Shown here one piece after another: positions 48,890 through 60,221 of a stretch of 64,000 nt of DNA. The first letter of the stretch is position 1. Every line of letters starts with the position of its first letter. Made by a program: the position numbers and the translations under genes. Origin of the DNA: Deroplatys truncata (lineage: Eukaryota; Arthropoda; Insecta; Mantodea; Mantidae); assembly GCA_030765065.1 (NCBI GenBank), contig CM060990.1, positions 8,056,001-8,120,000 of the forward strand. The letters run 5' to 3'. The notes beneath the pieces are model-generated. The model worked only from the letters and a program-made list of their open reading frames with translations, searched no databases and was not told the origin of the DNA.

Positions 48890-49245
48890 GAAAGGGGATA
48901 TACTATACATATGTAAGAAATGTGCATTTAAAAGGGATATACCTAATTCACCAAGAAACATGTTAAAGTATTCAACATCCAACATTTGTACGGAGCAAAT
49001 TGTAAGAAACGGGCGAGCTAGCAAAATTCTAGGTAAAACAGAATTCTAAGTAGAGCACACCTTTCACCAAGCCAACGAGCAGGGAACCGGTAACGGTCAG
49101 GAGAATTAGAAAGAGACAGGTAGAGGAATGAAAGAGACGGATACATTGAACCCGCTTCACAACGCGCCAGGATGACGCGTAAGCTCACGAATTTGGAGTA
49201 ACACATTCTCATACATGTTAAGGTAACGCGGTTTGAGGACCAAGG
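48890..49245 (+). repeat. 5' LTR of gypsy element C, truncated
   Basis: Matches 53110-53455 nearly base for base in long blocks: TTCACCAAGAAACATGTTAAA, GTAAGAAACGGGCGAGCTAG, AGGGAACCGGTAACGGTCAG, CGCACGAATTTGG-like, GATGTTAAGGTAACGCGGT-like. It begins with about one and a half copies of the 40-bp repeat that is expanded in the 3' LTR and lacks the promoter, R and U5 parts present there. Confidence 0.8.
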
Positions 49246-49399
49246 CCCCGAGTCAAGAGGTGTTGACAGCCGACAAAGACCTCGCGCCTCAGATAAGACA
49301 CACGGTAGCAGCGGCACAAGAACAAGGAAGTTTTTTCATCGCAACCAGGACGTTGTTCAGCCTACACACATTCCTTTGAAATCAAACCAATTGCTCCAT

Positions 49400-50460
49400 A
49401 TACACATAAGTGCCGCAATCTACCATTTGCGATAAGGAAACAGACTGATGATGTTATCGCAGCAATGAGGAATAATGAAATAATAGAACTCTCCAACTCA
49501 AAGTATATCAATCCATGTTGTTGGGTGAGAAAGCCAAATGGCAAACTACGCATGACCTTAGACGCCAGGAAGCGAAATTCAGTCACACTGCCCGACCATT
49601 TCAGAACTGAAGGTATCGATCAACTACCTGCGAGTGTAAAAATCGGAATATATTTTTCAAGTATAGATCTAGTACAAGCCATCTGGCAGATTCCGCTACA
49701 AGAGAACTTAAGGCAATTCACAGGCTTCCTTCACTAAGGAAAAAATATTTTCCTTCAAAGTCGTCCCTTTTGTTTTGTCTGCATGCAGCACAGCTCTTCT
49801 ACGAGCAGTCCATTCCATGTTTGGTGAAACCACAGCCAACTTTGTTGTACAATATGTGGACGAATTTTTAATTTACGACTCTGATATTCACTAACACATA
49901 CGCCATATTGATTATGTCTTATCCACTCTAGAACTATGGGATGACAATCAACATTGAGAAATGTCGCTTTTTTGACATTGAAACGAACTTTCTGGGATAC
50001 ATCATATCCAAAGACGGCATAAAATCCAACCCAGAACGAATAGAAAGCATACGCCAGATACCCGAGCCCAGAAACTTGAAACAACTCAGAAGATTCTTCG
50101 GCATCATCCAATACCAAAGTAAATTTCTAGTGAACTTCACCAAGGAAGCTGCGCCACTCAGAATACTTCTGCAGAAAAATGTAAAATGGACCGGGAAGGA
50201 AGAAGAAAAACATGCGTTCCAAAGAATAAAAGAATTGTTTGCTAAAACTGTACTATTGGAACGACCGCATATGTGCCCTTCCACATATATTCGGATGCCA
50301 GCGTGGGAGGTTATGGAAGTGTATTATGCCAGATAGACAGAGAAGAAAATATGCACGTAATCGCCACTGCATCAACAGCAGGCCTTTTCATGAGATTAAC
50401 ATTTTGACCTTACAGATAGAGAGCAAACAAAGTATCACAAAAGCTCTAAGAGACATAAAA
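49400..50460 (+). pseudogene. gypsy C reverse transcriptase and start of RNase H
   Basis: The N-terminal part reads LPFAIRKQTDDVIAAMRNN then IIELSNSKYINPCCWVRKP (49420-49540) and KLRMTLDARKRNSVTLP. The first catalytic motif is SSIDLVQAIWQIPL (about 49655-49700). The second motif, near 49855, reads QYVDEFLIYDSDI, so the second Asp of the usual YVDD is Glu. The frame shifts near 49735 and 49925. The open frame 49941-50336 gives the thumb and connection (INIEKCRFFDIETNFLGYII, EPRNLKQLRRFFGIIQYQ). RNase H begins near 50260 and is cut short after ENMHVIATAS (near 50355); the rest of the domain is missing. Inactive. Confidence 0.85.
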
Positions 50461-50462
50461 TT

Positions 50463-51179
50463 GTGGCAGGAGAACGTGAAGATACAAGAACACTATTACA
50501 AACGGCACCAGAAACAACAGGGAATCCTCTAGCCACAATTGGCAAACATCAAAACGTCCTATACAAATTACATAGTGATCCACCGAGGTGGAAAACTTAC
50601 ATACCAAAAACACTCGAAACATTATTGATAGCCGCATTCCACCAATCGCTCGTCCATGCTGGATCAGAGCGTAAAGCATTAAACATTTCAGAACGTTTCT
50701 ATGTAAAGAAACTACACCAATGTCAGAAAAACTATATCCACCTGCAAACTGTGCCAATTAGCAAAACCGATAAACGTGAAGTTTGACACACAGATACAGC
50801 CAGTAATCCGGGAATGCTGATTTGCATGGACACACACGGTCCGTTACCAACTAGCAAATTTGGCACAAAATTCATCCTGGTATTTTTAGACGTTTTTTCT
50901 AAGTACACGAAAATGTGTCTCATAAAGGACATTACAGCCAGGACATGTGCCAGAAAGCTACTCAAAGATTACATTCTAGAATGTGGTATGATAATCTCCC
51001 TCTTATGTGACAATGCTACGGCTTACAGGAGCAAGTTATTTAAAAAGGCGCTAAGCGACAAAGGGATAAAATTGTATCACAGCTCTAATTATTATCCACA
51101 AAGGAACATGTCAGAGCGCATTCTAAGGGATATTACCGGTTATTTTAGAATTTTGAACCATAAGAACCACACAGAATAG
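50463..51179 (+). pseudogene. gypsy C integrase: zinc-binding and catalytic core
   Basis: The open frame 50463-50786 contains LYKLHSDPPRWKTYIPKTLE and FHQSLVHAGSERKALNI, the His pair of the HHCC module. The Cys pair appears in another frame near 50735 (TCKLCQLAKPIN). The core frame 50814-51179 has the first Asp in CMDTHGPLPTSKFGTKFILV, the second in LLCDNATAYRSKLF (about 51000-51045) and the catalytic Glu in NMSERILRDITGYF (about 51105-51150), so the D, D, E triad is present. One frameshift between the two frames and a stop at 51177 break the protein. Residues around the triad are somewhat degraded. Confidence 0.85.
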
Positions 51180-51640
51180 GTATGACTATTGTAAAAACAT
51201 TGGATTTATCATCAATAATTCGGTGAACGCTACTACAGGTTACGCGCCGGTTCAACTGCAATTTGGAAGAAACCGGAACCCATACTTAAGAATGCGTCGG
51301 AAATCACACCTAAGGAACTGAAGGAAACACCGCTGGAACAATGCCGGAGAGCCCTGGAAAGAATTCGGAAAAAGGCAGACCAGAGAAAAAAATCAGCTAA
51401 AAGACACCGGTGGAAGTGGATACCACAACTTGGAGACCTCGTACTCGTCAGGAATAAGAAGAAATCGTCAGCCTGGAGCAAAGAATATCAGCGAATGTAT
51501 CTACTGTACAGAGGGCTAGCGGAGACAACAGCTCAGTTTGATCTACACACTTACCAATTAAACGGTTCAGATGATAACAAAATTTGGGGTACCTATCATC
51601 GGCAATTGTTAAAACCATTTAAAGCGCAAACAAGTTGTTC
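51180..51640 (+). pseudogene. gypsy C integrase C-terminal region
   Basis: 51205-51300 reads IINNSVNATTGYAPVQLQFG then RNRNPYLRM, the segment after the catalytic core. The end frame, 51495-51640, reads YLLYRGLAETTAQFDLHTY followed by KIWGTYHRQLLKPF, the SH3-like end of gypsy integrases with the closing L-K-P-F. Frameshifts near 51300 and 51490 separate the pieces. Confidence 0.75.
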
Positions 51641-52627
51641 CAACGTGATGAACTTTCATGAAATGTCTTATAATTGTGTACATATAGTAATAATATTTAG
51701 GGTATACTTTATGTATAATGTTCATTATTCACTTTTTGACCGGTCACTGTTTACGTAAAAGTAGTAAATTCGCCATCGGTGAGAGAAAAGAATTTGTGAA
51801 GAACATAACAAGAAATTTAAGCAAATATTTACGCTCATTTATGCATGAAAACAACCTTGTCTCTTGCAAACAATAACTTAATATGTGAATTTAATATTTA
51901 TAGTTTGTACAATAGTTTTAATATTCCAAGTATAAGGCTTTATTCAAATGATTTTTATGTTTTAATAGCTAAAGAAGGATAACAGTAAATTTAATGCATT
52001 ATGAAAAAGTTTGCAAAATCCAACAAAAATAATGAAGTAAAATTTGAAGGTTAATTGAGAATGCTTTAAACTTGTTTTTCGTATGTTACAACTACAATTA
52101 ATGGTTAATGTCACATCAGACAGCAGGCACCGCGGCCGACACTGTAGCACCTTAATTAGCTACACACACATTTGTAATTAGTTATAAGCAGTGCATACAA
52201 TATGCGTGTGTAGTGGCCTAGCAATACAGACAACCAAAGGGCTAGTGCAAGTGAATGAGTGAAATAGTGAAAAGGAGCCCAAAATACCAGTTTTCGGTAA
52301 AGTGGGAACAGCAAACTATAGTGAAACCACCTCCGAAAACAAAGAGCAAAAAGTGTATTTGTCTTTCTCTTTACCTTGTGCTACTTAAACAGCACACAAA
52401 CAAACACCAGTAGTGTTGGACACTTAAAAACAATATGAAGATACTTCACATTACAGCACAAAGAAATTATCAATGTCTACAATCTTGTACATACTTGTCA
52501 TTAATGCTTTTATTGTTAGTTTTAAGCAGATTATTTGTGTATTATGCATTTATCGTGTTTTGTTCGGGGACGTTCATCTATGTTCCAAAAATGTCCATGC
52601 TGGAATTTTAGCAACATAGCTGCGGGG
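51641..52627. other. 3' non-coding part of gypsy element C
   Basis: AT-rich DNA between integrase and the 3' LTR. I see no env-like frame. An AGCTGCGGGGCA stretch just before 52628 is the only purine-leaning sequence where a polypurine tract would be expected. Confidence 0.5.
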
Positions 52628-53152
52628 CATTTGAAAAGGGATATACTATACATATATAAGAATTGCACATTTGAAAGGGGCTACACCATACATATATAAG
52701 AATTGCACATTTGAAAGGGGATATACTATACATATATGAGAATTGTACGCCTGAAAGGGGATATACTATACATATCTAAGAATTGCACATTTGAAAGGGG
52801 ATATACCATACATATATAAGAATTGTACATTTGAAAGGGGATATAATATACATATATAAGAATTGTACATTTGAAAGGGGATATACTATACATATGTAAG
52901 AATTATACGTTTGAAAGGGGATATACTATACATATATAAGAATCGTACATTTGAAAGGGGAAATACTATACATATGTAAGACATGTACATTTGAAAGGGG
53001 ATATACCATACATATATAAGACATGTACATTTGAAAGGGGATATACCATACATATATAAGAATTGTACGTTTGAAAAGGGATATACTATACAATATATAA
53101 GAATTGTACATTTGAAAGGTGATATACCATACATATATAAGAATTGTACAGT
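52628..53152. repeat. 40-bp tandem repeat, about 13 copies, in U3 of the 3' LTR
   Basis: Anchors CATATATAAG (52651, 52691 and so on), GAATTGTACATTTGAAA and GGGGATATACTATA repeat every 40 bp with few changes. The 5' LTR holds only one and a half copies at the equivalent place (48892-48945). Each unit carries TATATAAG. Open minus-strand frames through it are accidental. Confidence 0.95.
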
Positions 53153-53512
53153 AATAATATAGTTCACCAAGAAACATGTTAAAATATTCAACATCCAACA
53201 TCTGTACAGAGCAAATTGTAAGAAACGGGCGAGCTAGGAAAATTCCAGGTAAAACAGAATTCTAAGTAGACAACACCTTTCACTAAGCCAACAAGCAGGG
53301 AACCGGTAACGGTCAGGAGAAATAGAAAGAGACAGTTAGAGGAAAGAAAGAGACGGAGATATTGGACCCGCTTCACAATGCAACGGGTTGACCCGTAAGC
53401 GCACGAATTTGGTGTAACATATTCTCTTAGATGTTAAGGTAACGCGGTCTGAGGACCAATTAGAAACGTCGTTACATTTTGAAACTCAGAGGTGAGCGTC
53501 ACTAGGCTCAGG

Positions 53513-53520
53513 TATATAAG
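53513..53520 (+). promoter_or_regulatory. TATA box of gypsy element C LTR
   Basis: TATATAAG in the non-repeated right part of the 3' LTR, followed 25-35 bp later by a pyrimidine-rich CACACTCTCTCTTCTC start region. The position between U3 and a downstream poly(A) signal fits an LTR promoter. Confidence 0.55.
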
Positions 53521-53718
53521 AGCAAACAAAGCCCCAGAGCACACTCTCTCTTCTCTTCTAGAATTTCGTCGACACAAAGTGTTACGCTCTTAACTACAGA
53601 TGCACGTGTGTGCATATGGGTGGGAGTGCATGAGCAGATAGTTAGGCTCCTGACTTATTTAAAGTGGTGGGATTGGAATACTGGGGAAAGCTAGCCGCCC
53701 ATAAATATCGAAATTGTT

Positions 53719-53724
53719 AATAAA
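53719..53724 (+). promoter_or_regulatory. poly(A) signal AATAAA in gypsy element C LTR
   Basis: AATAAA about 200 bp downstream of the TATA box, in the place of the R region of the LTR. Confidence 0.5.
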
Positions 53725-53945
53725 ATTCACAGATTAAGAGAAATTAAGTATATTTCTTAATTTGCTTCACCCACGATAACCCTGAGAACCCAGAGTTGGA
53801 TACATTAAAGAAAAGTTAGAAATAGAAAACCTCTACAGCCGACGAGCATTCATAGCCAAGGAACAACACTGCAGCAGATAGCATCAAACCAAGGACCGAC
53901 GATTTTCCGCTACAAACAGAGCCCAGCTAACGTTTCCCACTTCAA

Positions 53946-56900
53946 GTTTCATTGAGAACAGACAAATAATGCAATAACCGGGTTTTACAGGCGATACTGC
54001 TAACACAGTCTGCAGTTTCACTGAGAACAGACAAGTAATACAATAACAGGGTTTTACAGGCGCTGGTGTTAACACAGTCTGTAGTTTCACTTAGAACAGA
54101 CAAGTACTGCAATAAGCGGGTTTTACAGGCGATACTTTTAAAACAGCGTGCAGTTTCACTGAGAACAGACAAGTAGCAAAATAACCGGGTTTTACAGACG
54201 CTGGTGTTAACACAGTCTGCAGTTTCACTGAGAACAGACAAGTATTGCAATAACCGGGTTTTGCAGGCGATACTGTTAACACAGCATGCAGTTTCACTGA
54301 GAACAGACAAGTAACACAATAACCGGGTTTTACAGCCGATACTGTTAACACAGCCTGCAGTTTCACAGCGATACTGTTAACACAGTCTGCAGTTTCACTG
54401 AGAGCAGACAAGTAATACAATAACCAGGTTTTACAGACGCAGGTGTTAACACAGTCTGCAGTTTCACTGAGAACAGACAAGTACTGCAATAACCGGGTTT
54501 TACAGGTGATACTGTTAACACAGCCTGCAGTTTCACTGAGAACAGACAAGTAATACATTAACCGGGTTTTACAGGCGATACTGTTAACACAGCCTGCAGT
54601 TTCACTGCGATACTGTTAACACAGTCTGCAGTTTCACTGAGAACAGACAAGTACTGCAATAACCGGAATTTACAGGTGATACTTTTAACACAGCCTGCAG
54701 TTTCACTGAGAGCAGACAAGTAATACAATAACCGGGTTTTACAGCCGATGGTGTTAACACAGCCTGCAGTTTCACTGAGAACAGACAAGTACTGCAATAA
54801 CCGTGTTTTACAGGCGATACTGTTAACACATCTTGCAGTTTCCCTGCGATACTGTTAACACAGTCTGCAGTTTCACTGAGAACAGACAAGTACTGCAATA
54901 ACCGAGTTTTACAGGCGATACTGTTAACACAGCCTGCAGTTTCATTGAGAATAGACAAGTAATACAGTAACCGGGTTTTACAGCCGATACTGCTAACACA
55001 GCCTGCAGTTTCACTGCGATACTGTTAACACAGTCTGCAGTTTCACTGAGAACAGACAAGCACTGCAATAACCGGGTTTTACAGGCAATACATTTAACAC
55101 AGCCTACAGTTTCACTGAGAGCAGACAAGTAATACAATAACCAGGTTTTAAACACGCAGCTGTTAACACAGTCTGCAGTTTCACTCAGAACAGACAAGTA
55201 CTGCAATAACCGGGTTTTACAGGTGATTCTGTTAACACAGCCTGCAGTTTCTCTGAGAACAGACAAGTAATACATTAACGGGTTTTACAGGCGATACTGT
55301 TAACACAGCCTGCAGCTTCACTGCGATACTGTTAACACAGTCTGCAGTTTCACTGAGAACAGACAAGTACTGCAATAAACGGAATTTACAGGCGATACTT
55401 TTAACACAGCCTGCAGTTTCAGTGAGAGCAGACAGGTAATACAATAACCGGGGTTTACAGACGCTAGTGTTAAAACAGTCTGCAGTTTCACTGAGAAGAG
55501 ACAAGTACTGCAATCACCGGGTTTCACAGGCGATACTGATAACACAGCCTGCAGTTTCACTGAGAACAGACAAGTACTGCAATAACCGTGTTTTACAGGC
55601 GATACTGTTAACACAGCCAGCAGTTTTACTGTGATACTGTTATCACAGTCTGCAGTTTCACTGAGAACAGGCAAGTACTGCAATAACTGCGTTTTACAGG
55701 CGATAATGTTAACACAGCCTGCAGTTTCACTGAGAACAGACAAGTAATACAATAACTGCGTTTTACAGGCGCTGGATTTAACACAGTCTGCAGTTACACT
55801 GAGAATAGACCAGTACATTTATAACCGTGTTTCCAGGCGATACTGTTAACACAGCCTACAGTTTCACTGAGAACAGACAAGTAATACAACAGCTGGGTTT
55901 TACAGGCGCTGGTGTTAAAAAGTCTGCAGTTACACTGAGAACAGACAAGTACTGCAATAACCGGGTTTTACAGGCGATACTGTTAACACAGTCTGCAGTT
56001 TCACTGAGAACAGACAAGTACTGCAGTAACCGGGTTTTACAGGCGATATTGTTAACACAGTCTGCAGTTTCACTGAGAACAGACAAGTAATACAATAGCT
56101 GCGTTTTACAGGCGCTGGTGTTAACACAGGCTGCAGTTTCACTGAGAACAGACTGGTATAGCTATAACCGGGTTCCACAGGCGATACTGTTTGCACAGTC
56201 TGCAGTTTCACTGAGAGCAGACAAGTAATACAATAACTGGGTTTTACAGGCGATACTGTTAACACAGTCTGCAGTTTCACTGAGAACAGACAAGTAATAC
56301 AATAACCGGGTTTTACACGCGATACTGTTAACACGGCCTGCAGAATTTTACATGCGATACTTTTAACACAGCCTGCAGTATCACTGAGAGCAGACAAGTA
56401 ATACAATAACCGAGATTTACAGGCAATACTGTTAACACAGTCTGCAGTTTCACTGAGAACAGACCAGTATATTTATAACCGCGTTTCACAGGCGATACTG
56501 TTAACACAGTCTGCAATTTCACTGAGAACAGACCAGTATATTTATAACCGCGTTTTACAGGCGATACTGTTAACACAGTCTGCAGTTTCACTGAGAACAG
56601 ACAAGTAATACATAAACCGGGTTTTACAGGCGATACTGTTAACACTGCCTGCAGTTTCACTAAGAACAGACAAGTACTGCAATAACCGGGTTTTACAGGC
56701 AATACCTTTAACACAGCCTGCAGTTTCACTGAGAGCAGACAAGTAATGCAATACCCAGGTTTTACAGACGCAGGTGTTAACATAGTCTGCAGTTTCACTG
56801 AGAACAGACAAGTACTGCAATAACCGGGTTTTAAGGGTGATACTGTTAACACAGCCTGCAGTTTCACTGAGAACAGACAAGTAATACAATAACCGGGTTT

Positions 56901-58540
56901 TACAGGTGATACTGTTAACACAGCCTGCAGTTTCACAGCGATACTGTTAACACAGTCTGCAGTTTCACTGAGAACAGACAAGTACTGCAATAATCGGGCT
57001 TTACAGGCGATACCTTTAACACAGCCTGCAGTTTCACTGAGAGCAGACAAGTAATACAATAACCAGGTTTTACAGACGCAGGTGTTAACACAGTCTGCAG
57101 TTTCACTGAGAACAGACAAGTACTGCAATAACCGGGTTTTACAGGTGTTACTGTTAACACAGCCTGCAGTTTCACTGAGAACAGACAAGTAATACATTAA
57201 CCGGGTTTTACAGGCGATACTGTTAACACAGCCTGCAGTTTCACTGCGATACTGTTAACACAGTCTGCAGTTTCACTGAGAACAGACAAGTACTGCAATA
57301 ACCGGAATTTACAGGTGATGCTGATAGCACAGCCTGCAGTTTCACTGCGAAACTGTTAACAATGTCTGCAGTTTCACTGAGAACAGACAAGTACTGCAAT
57401 AACCAGGTTTTACAGGCGATAATGTTAACACAGCCTGCAGTTTCACTGAGAATAGACAAGTAATACAATAACCGGGTTTTACAGCCAATACTTCTAACAC
57501 AGCCTGCAGTTTCACTGCGATACTGTTAGCACAGTCTGCAGTTTCACTGAGAACAGACATGTACTGCAATAACCGGGTTTTATAGGCGATACCTTTAACA
57601 CAGCCTGCAGTTTCACTGAGAGCAGACAAGTAATACAATAACCAGGTTTTAAAGACGCAGGTGTTAACACAGTCTGCAGTTTCACTGAGAACAGACAAGT
57701 ACTGCAATAACCGGGTTTTACAGGTGATACTGTTAACACAGGCTGCAGTTTCTCTGAGAGCAGAAAAGTAATACAATAACCGGGTTTTACAGCCGCTGGT
57801 GTTAACACAGCCTGCAGTTTCACTGCGATACTGTTAACACAGTCTGCAGTTTCACTGAGAAAAGACAAGTACTGCAATAACCGGAATTTACAGGCGATAC
57901 TTTTAACACAGCCTGCAGTTTCAGTGAGAGCAGACAGGTAATACAATAACCAGGTTTTAAAGACGCAGGTGTTAACACAGTCTGCAGTTTCACTGAGAAC
58001 AGACAAGCACTGCAATAACCGGGTTTTACAGGTGATACTGATAACAGAGCCTGCAGTTTAATTGAGAACAGAAAAGTGCTGCAATAACCGTGTTTTACAG
58101 GCGATACTGTTAACACAGCCTGCAGTTTCACTGAGAACAGACAAGTAATACAATAGCTGGGTTTTACAGGCGCTGGTGTTAACACAGTCTGCAGTTACAC
58201 TGAGAACAGAACAGTACTGCAATAACCGGGTTTACAGGCGCTAGTGTTAACACAGTCTGCAGTTTCACTGAGAAGAGACAAGTACTGCAATCACCGGGTT
58301 TCACAGGCGATACTGTTAACACAGCCTGCAGTTTCATTGAGAACAGACAAGTAATGCAATACCCGCTTTCTCGGGCGATTCTGTTAATACTGTCTGCAGC
58401 TTCACTGAGTACAGACGAGTAATGCAATATGCGCTTTTTACGCGCGATTCTGTTATCACAGCCCTTGACCGTCATTGGCAACACAGAGTTAATGCGGTAA
58501 CGGAGTTTTGCAGGCGATGCCGTTAACACAGTCCTGTGTT
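53946..58540. repeat. 69-bp satellite, right arm, with recurring 32-bp short units
   Basis: Units share GTTAACACAGTCTGCAGTTT and CACTGAGAACAGAC with the left arm but read AAGTACTGCAATAACCGGG where the left arm has TAGTAATGTAATACCCGGG; overall the two consensus units are roughly 85-90% alike by eye. Short units, in which TTTCACTG runs directly into CGATACTGTTAAC (37 bp missing), occur at about 54369, 54608, 54847, 55017, 55324, 55632, 56939, 57247, 57348, 57518 and 57826. The last few units (58340-58540) are strongly diverged. Open minus-strand frames reach 289 codons (56328-57197) because the period is a multiple of three. Confidence 0.95.
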
Positions 58541-60221
58541 GTTAAAAAGCAAATACGGGACAATGAATCGAATTTTCGCTGTTCGCAGTAGCAAACAGCA
58601 CAAATGTCAGTTTCTTTAGCCAATGGACTATATTTCCGTTATGGTGTATATATTTGTCTTCCCAGAATATGCAGTACGTATAGTAATGCCTTTATGCAAT
58701 ACTATCAAAATAATTTTATTGACATTCGTTAACGCAAAGCTATGTATATATATATATATATGTTCTGTGATATGGGCGTTTAAACTTGCGGGTTGCCAAC
58801 CATTAGATCGTAGTCACTCATATCCGCTCCGTAGCCTAGTTTTGTTGGCTGGTGTATGTATGTACAAGTCCTACTAATCAAATTCCACAAGCTTGTCTTA
58901 TTAATCGATTTGCAGGTTGAGCTGAATCATGCAGTGTGTCTAATGTTAAACTCATTGCCAGCGTTATGACAAGCATATTAGTTTATGAAGGGGGTTATGA
59001 AAATTGCACTCCGATTTAAATGTGCGCCTGAGGAGATAACGCTTACTCTCCAAGCTTCATTTTAATGCATAACGTTTATGGTGTCCACACCTAAGATATC
59101 CTTGGTATTTTCAGGGTTCATTTTAAGAACACTACATGCCGAGGGCAATAATCTGTGTAGACGTCTTCAATCTTTGCTCTCAATTTTTCTTTAAAATCTC
59201 AAATTTAATGAGCTATTCTCTAAATCTAATTTGGTAGTAGTATTATGAACCTAAGTTGTTTGTTTGTCAGGAAACAGAGAAGGATTTTGACACTTCAGTG
59301 CATAGTCGCCTATTGTGCTTCTGGAAACTTTCAGGAGAAGAGATGATGTAAAGTATACAGAGGACGACCCGATCCGGGGCGGCAGGCTTACACAGAGTCG
59401 CCTTTCGTGCCTCTGGAAACCTCCAGGAGAAGGTGAGAAATAAAGGACACGGAGGGCGAGCAGATCCGGGGTCCCTAACTTCTCCGGATAGTATATCCTG
59501 ACGCCGGTGTGAAGCCCCGCAGGTGCACCTCTCCGTCACACACCGAACGTGAGGGAAGACATTTTAACAAAACAAACTCCGACGTATACGCCTCGCCCGC
59601 TAACCACTCGTCTAATGCTTACACCTTAAACATTAAAGGAAAATGCAACGGCAGGAGATGGGGGATGAACCTAAGTTTGTGCGTGAAAGAAATTCTTTAA
59701 ATATGTAATATTAAAAAGGTTCACAAATCAATATCGACTTCATTTTGCATTAGTAAAATCAGCTGCATATTTTATACGGAACTATTGGCGACACTTGGAA
59801 AACGGTAAGGGAATCCGAGAACCCTTGTGTTCGGCTAGGCTGGATATTCATATTGTTCTACTAGTGTTTGGAAATTCTTCCTCATAGAGCAGCATTTCAA
59901 CTCTAGTTGGGAATTTTAGCTAGGTTTTGTTACATCCGCAATAACCCTATCAGAGTAACCTCCAATATGACTGCATAAAAAGTTCCTTTATCAGAATATA
60001 TTTAACATTAAAGTTGCAAATAAAAATTTTGCTTCAGTAATTGCCGAAACCAGCTTGTCAGCCTTCGACAGGAGGGAAACTTCAGTGATATAAGATCCGT
60101 CAAAATGTGTACATATTTTTAAGAAAAATAAATGTTGGTACTGAATCTGATTACACATTCAAGGTTAACTATAATCTTCCTGCATTTGTTCAATTAATTT
60201 CGGTTCTCAATACGGTTGACG
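58541..60221. other. no gene; TA microsatellite at 58743-58762 and a 92-bp duplication at 59304-59490
   Basis: AT-rich DNA. At 59304 and 59396 two similar copies of a segment (AGTCGCCT, then TGTGCTTCTGGAAAC / CGTGCCTCTGGAAAC, then CAGGAGAAG, then GATCCGGGG) lie head to tail. No coding sequence is recognised. Confidence 0.55.

Larger units (their letters stand above)
48890..53945 (+). mobile_element. gypsy-class LTR retrotransposon C inserted in the 69-bp satellite
   Basis: Direct repeats at 48890-49245 and within 52628-53945 flank a plus-strand pol region with reverse transcriptase, part of RNase H, and integrase. Gag and protease are missing: the 5' LTR passes at about 49245-49330 directly into the start of reverse transcriptase, so the 5' part of the element was deleted. 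Both flanks are 69-bp satellite. The left flank stops at CTGCAGTT and the right resumes at AGTTTCATTGAGAAC, the same unit position with AGTT present on both sides, which fits a 4-bp target-site duplication. Confidence 0.8.
52628..53945 (+). repeat. 3' LTR of gypsy element C, enlarged by a 40-bp repeat array
   Basis: Starts with the 40-bp array (52628-53152), continues with the block shared with 48930-49245 (53155-53455), and then a promoter-like segment, a poly(A) signal and about 220 bp more before satellite DNA resumes at 53946. The total, about 1.3 kb, is larger than the truncated 5' LTR because of the array and because the 5' copy lacks the right part. Confidence 0.7.

Noticed and set aside
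52886-53201. Minus-strand frames of 91 and 102 codons rich in Tyr, Ile and Cys
   Set aside because: They run through the 40-bp tandem repeat in more than one frame and are products of repetition.
56328-57197. A 289-codon Cys-rich repeat protein on the minus strand
   Set aside because: It is an accidental frame through the 69-bp satellite; a second frame of the same strand is equally open and there is no start or gene context.
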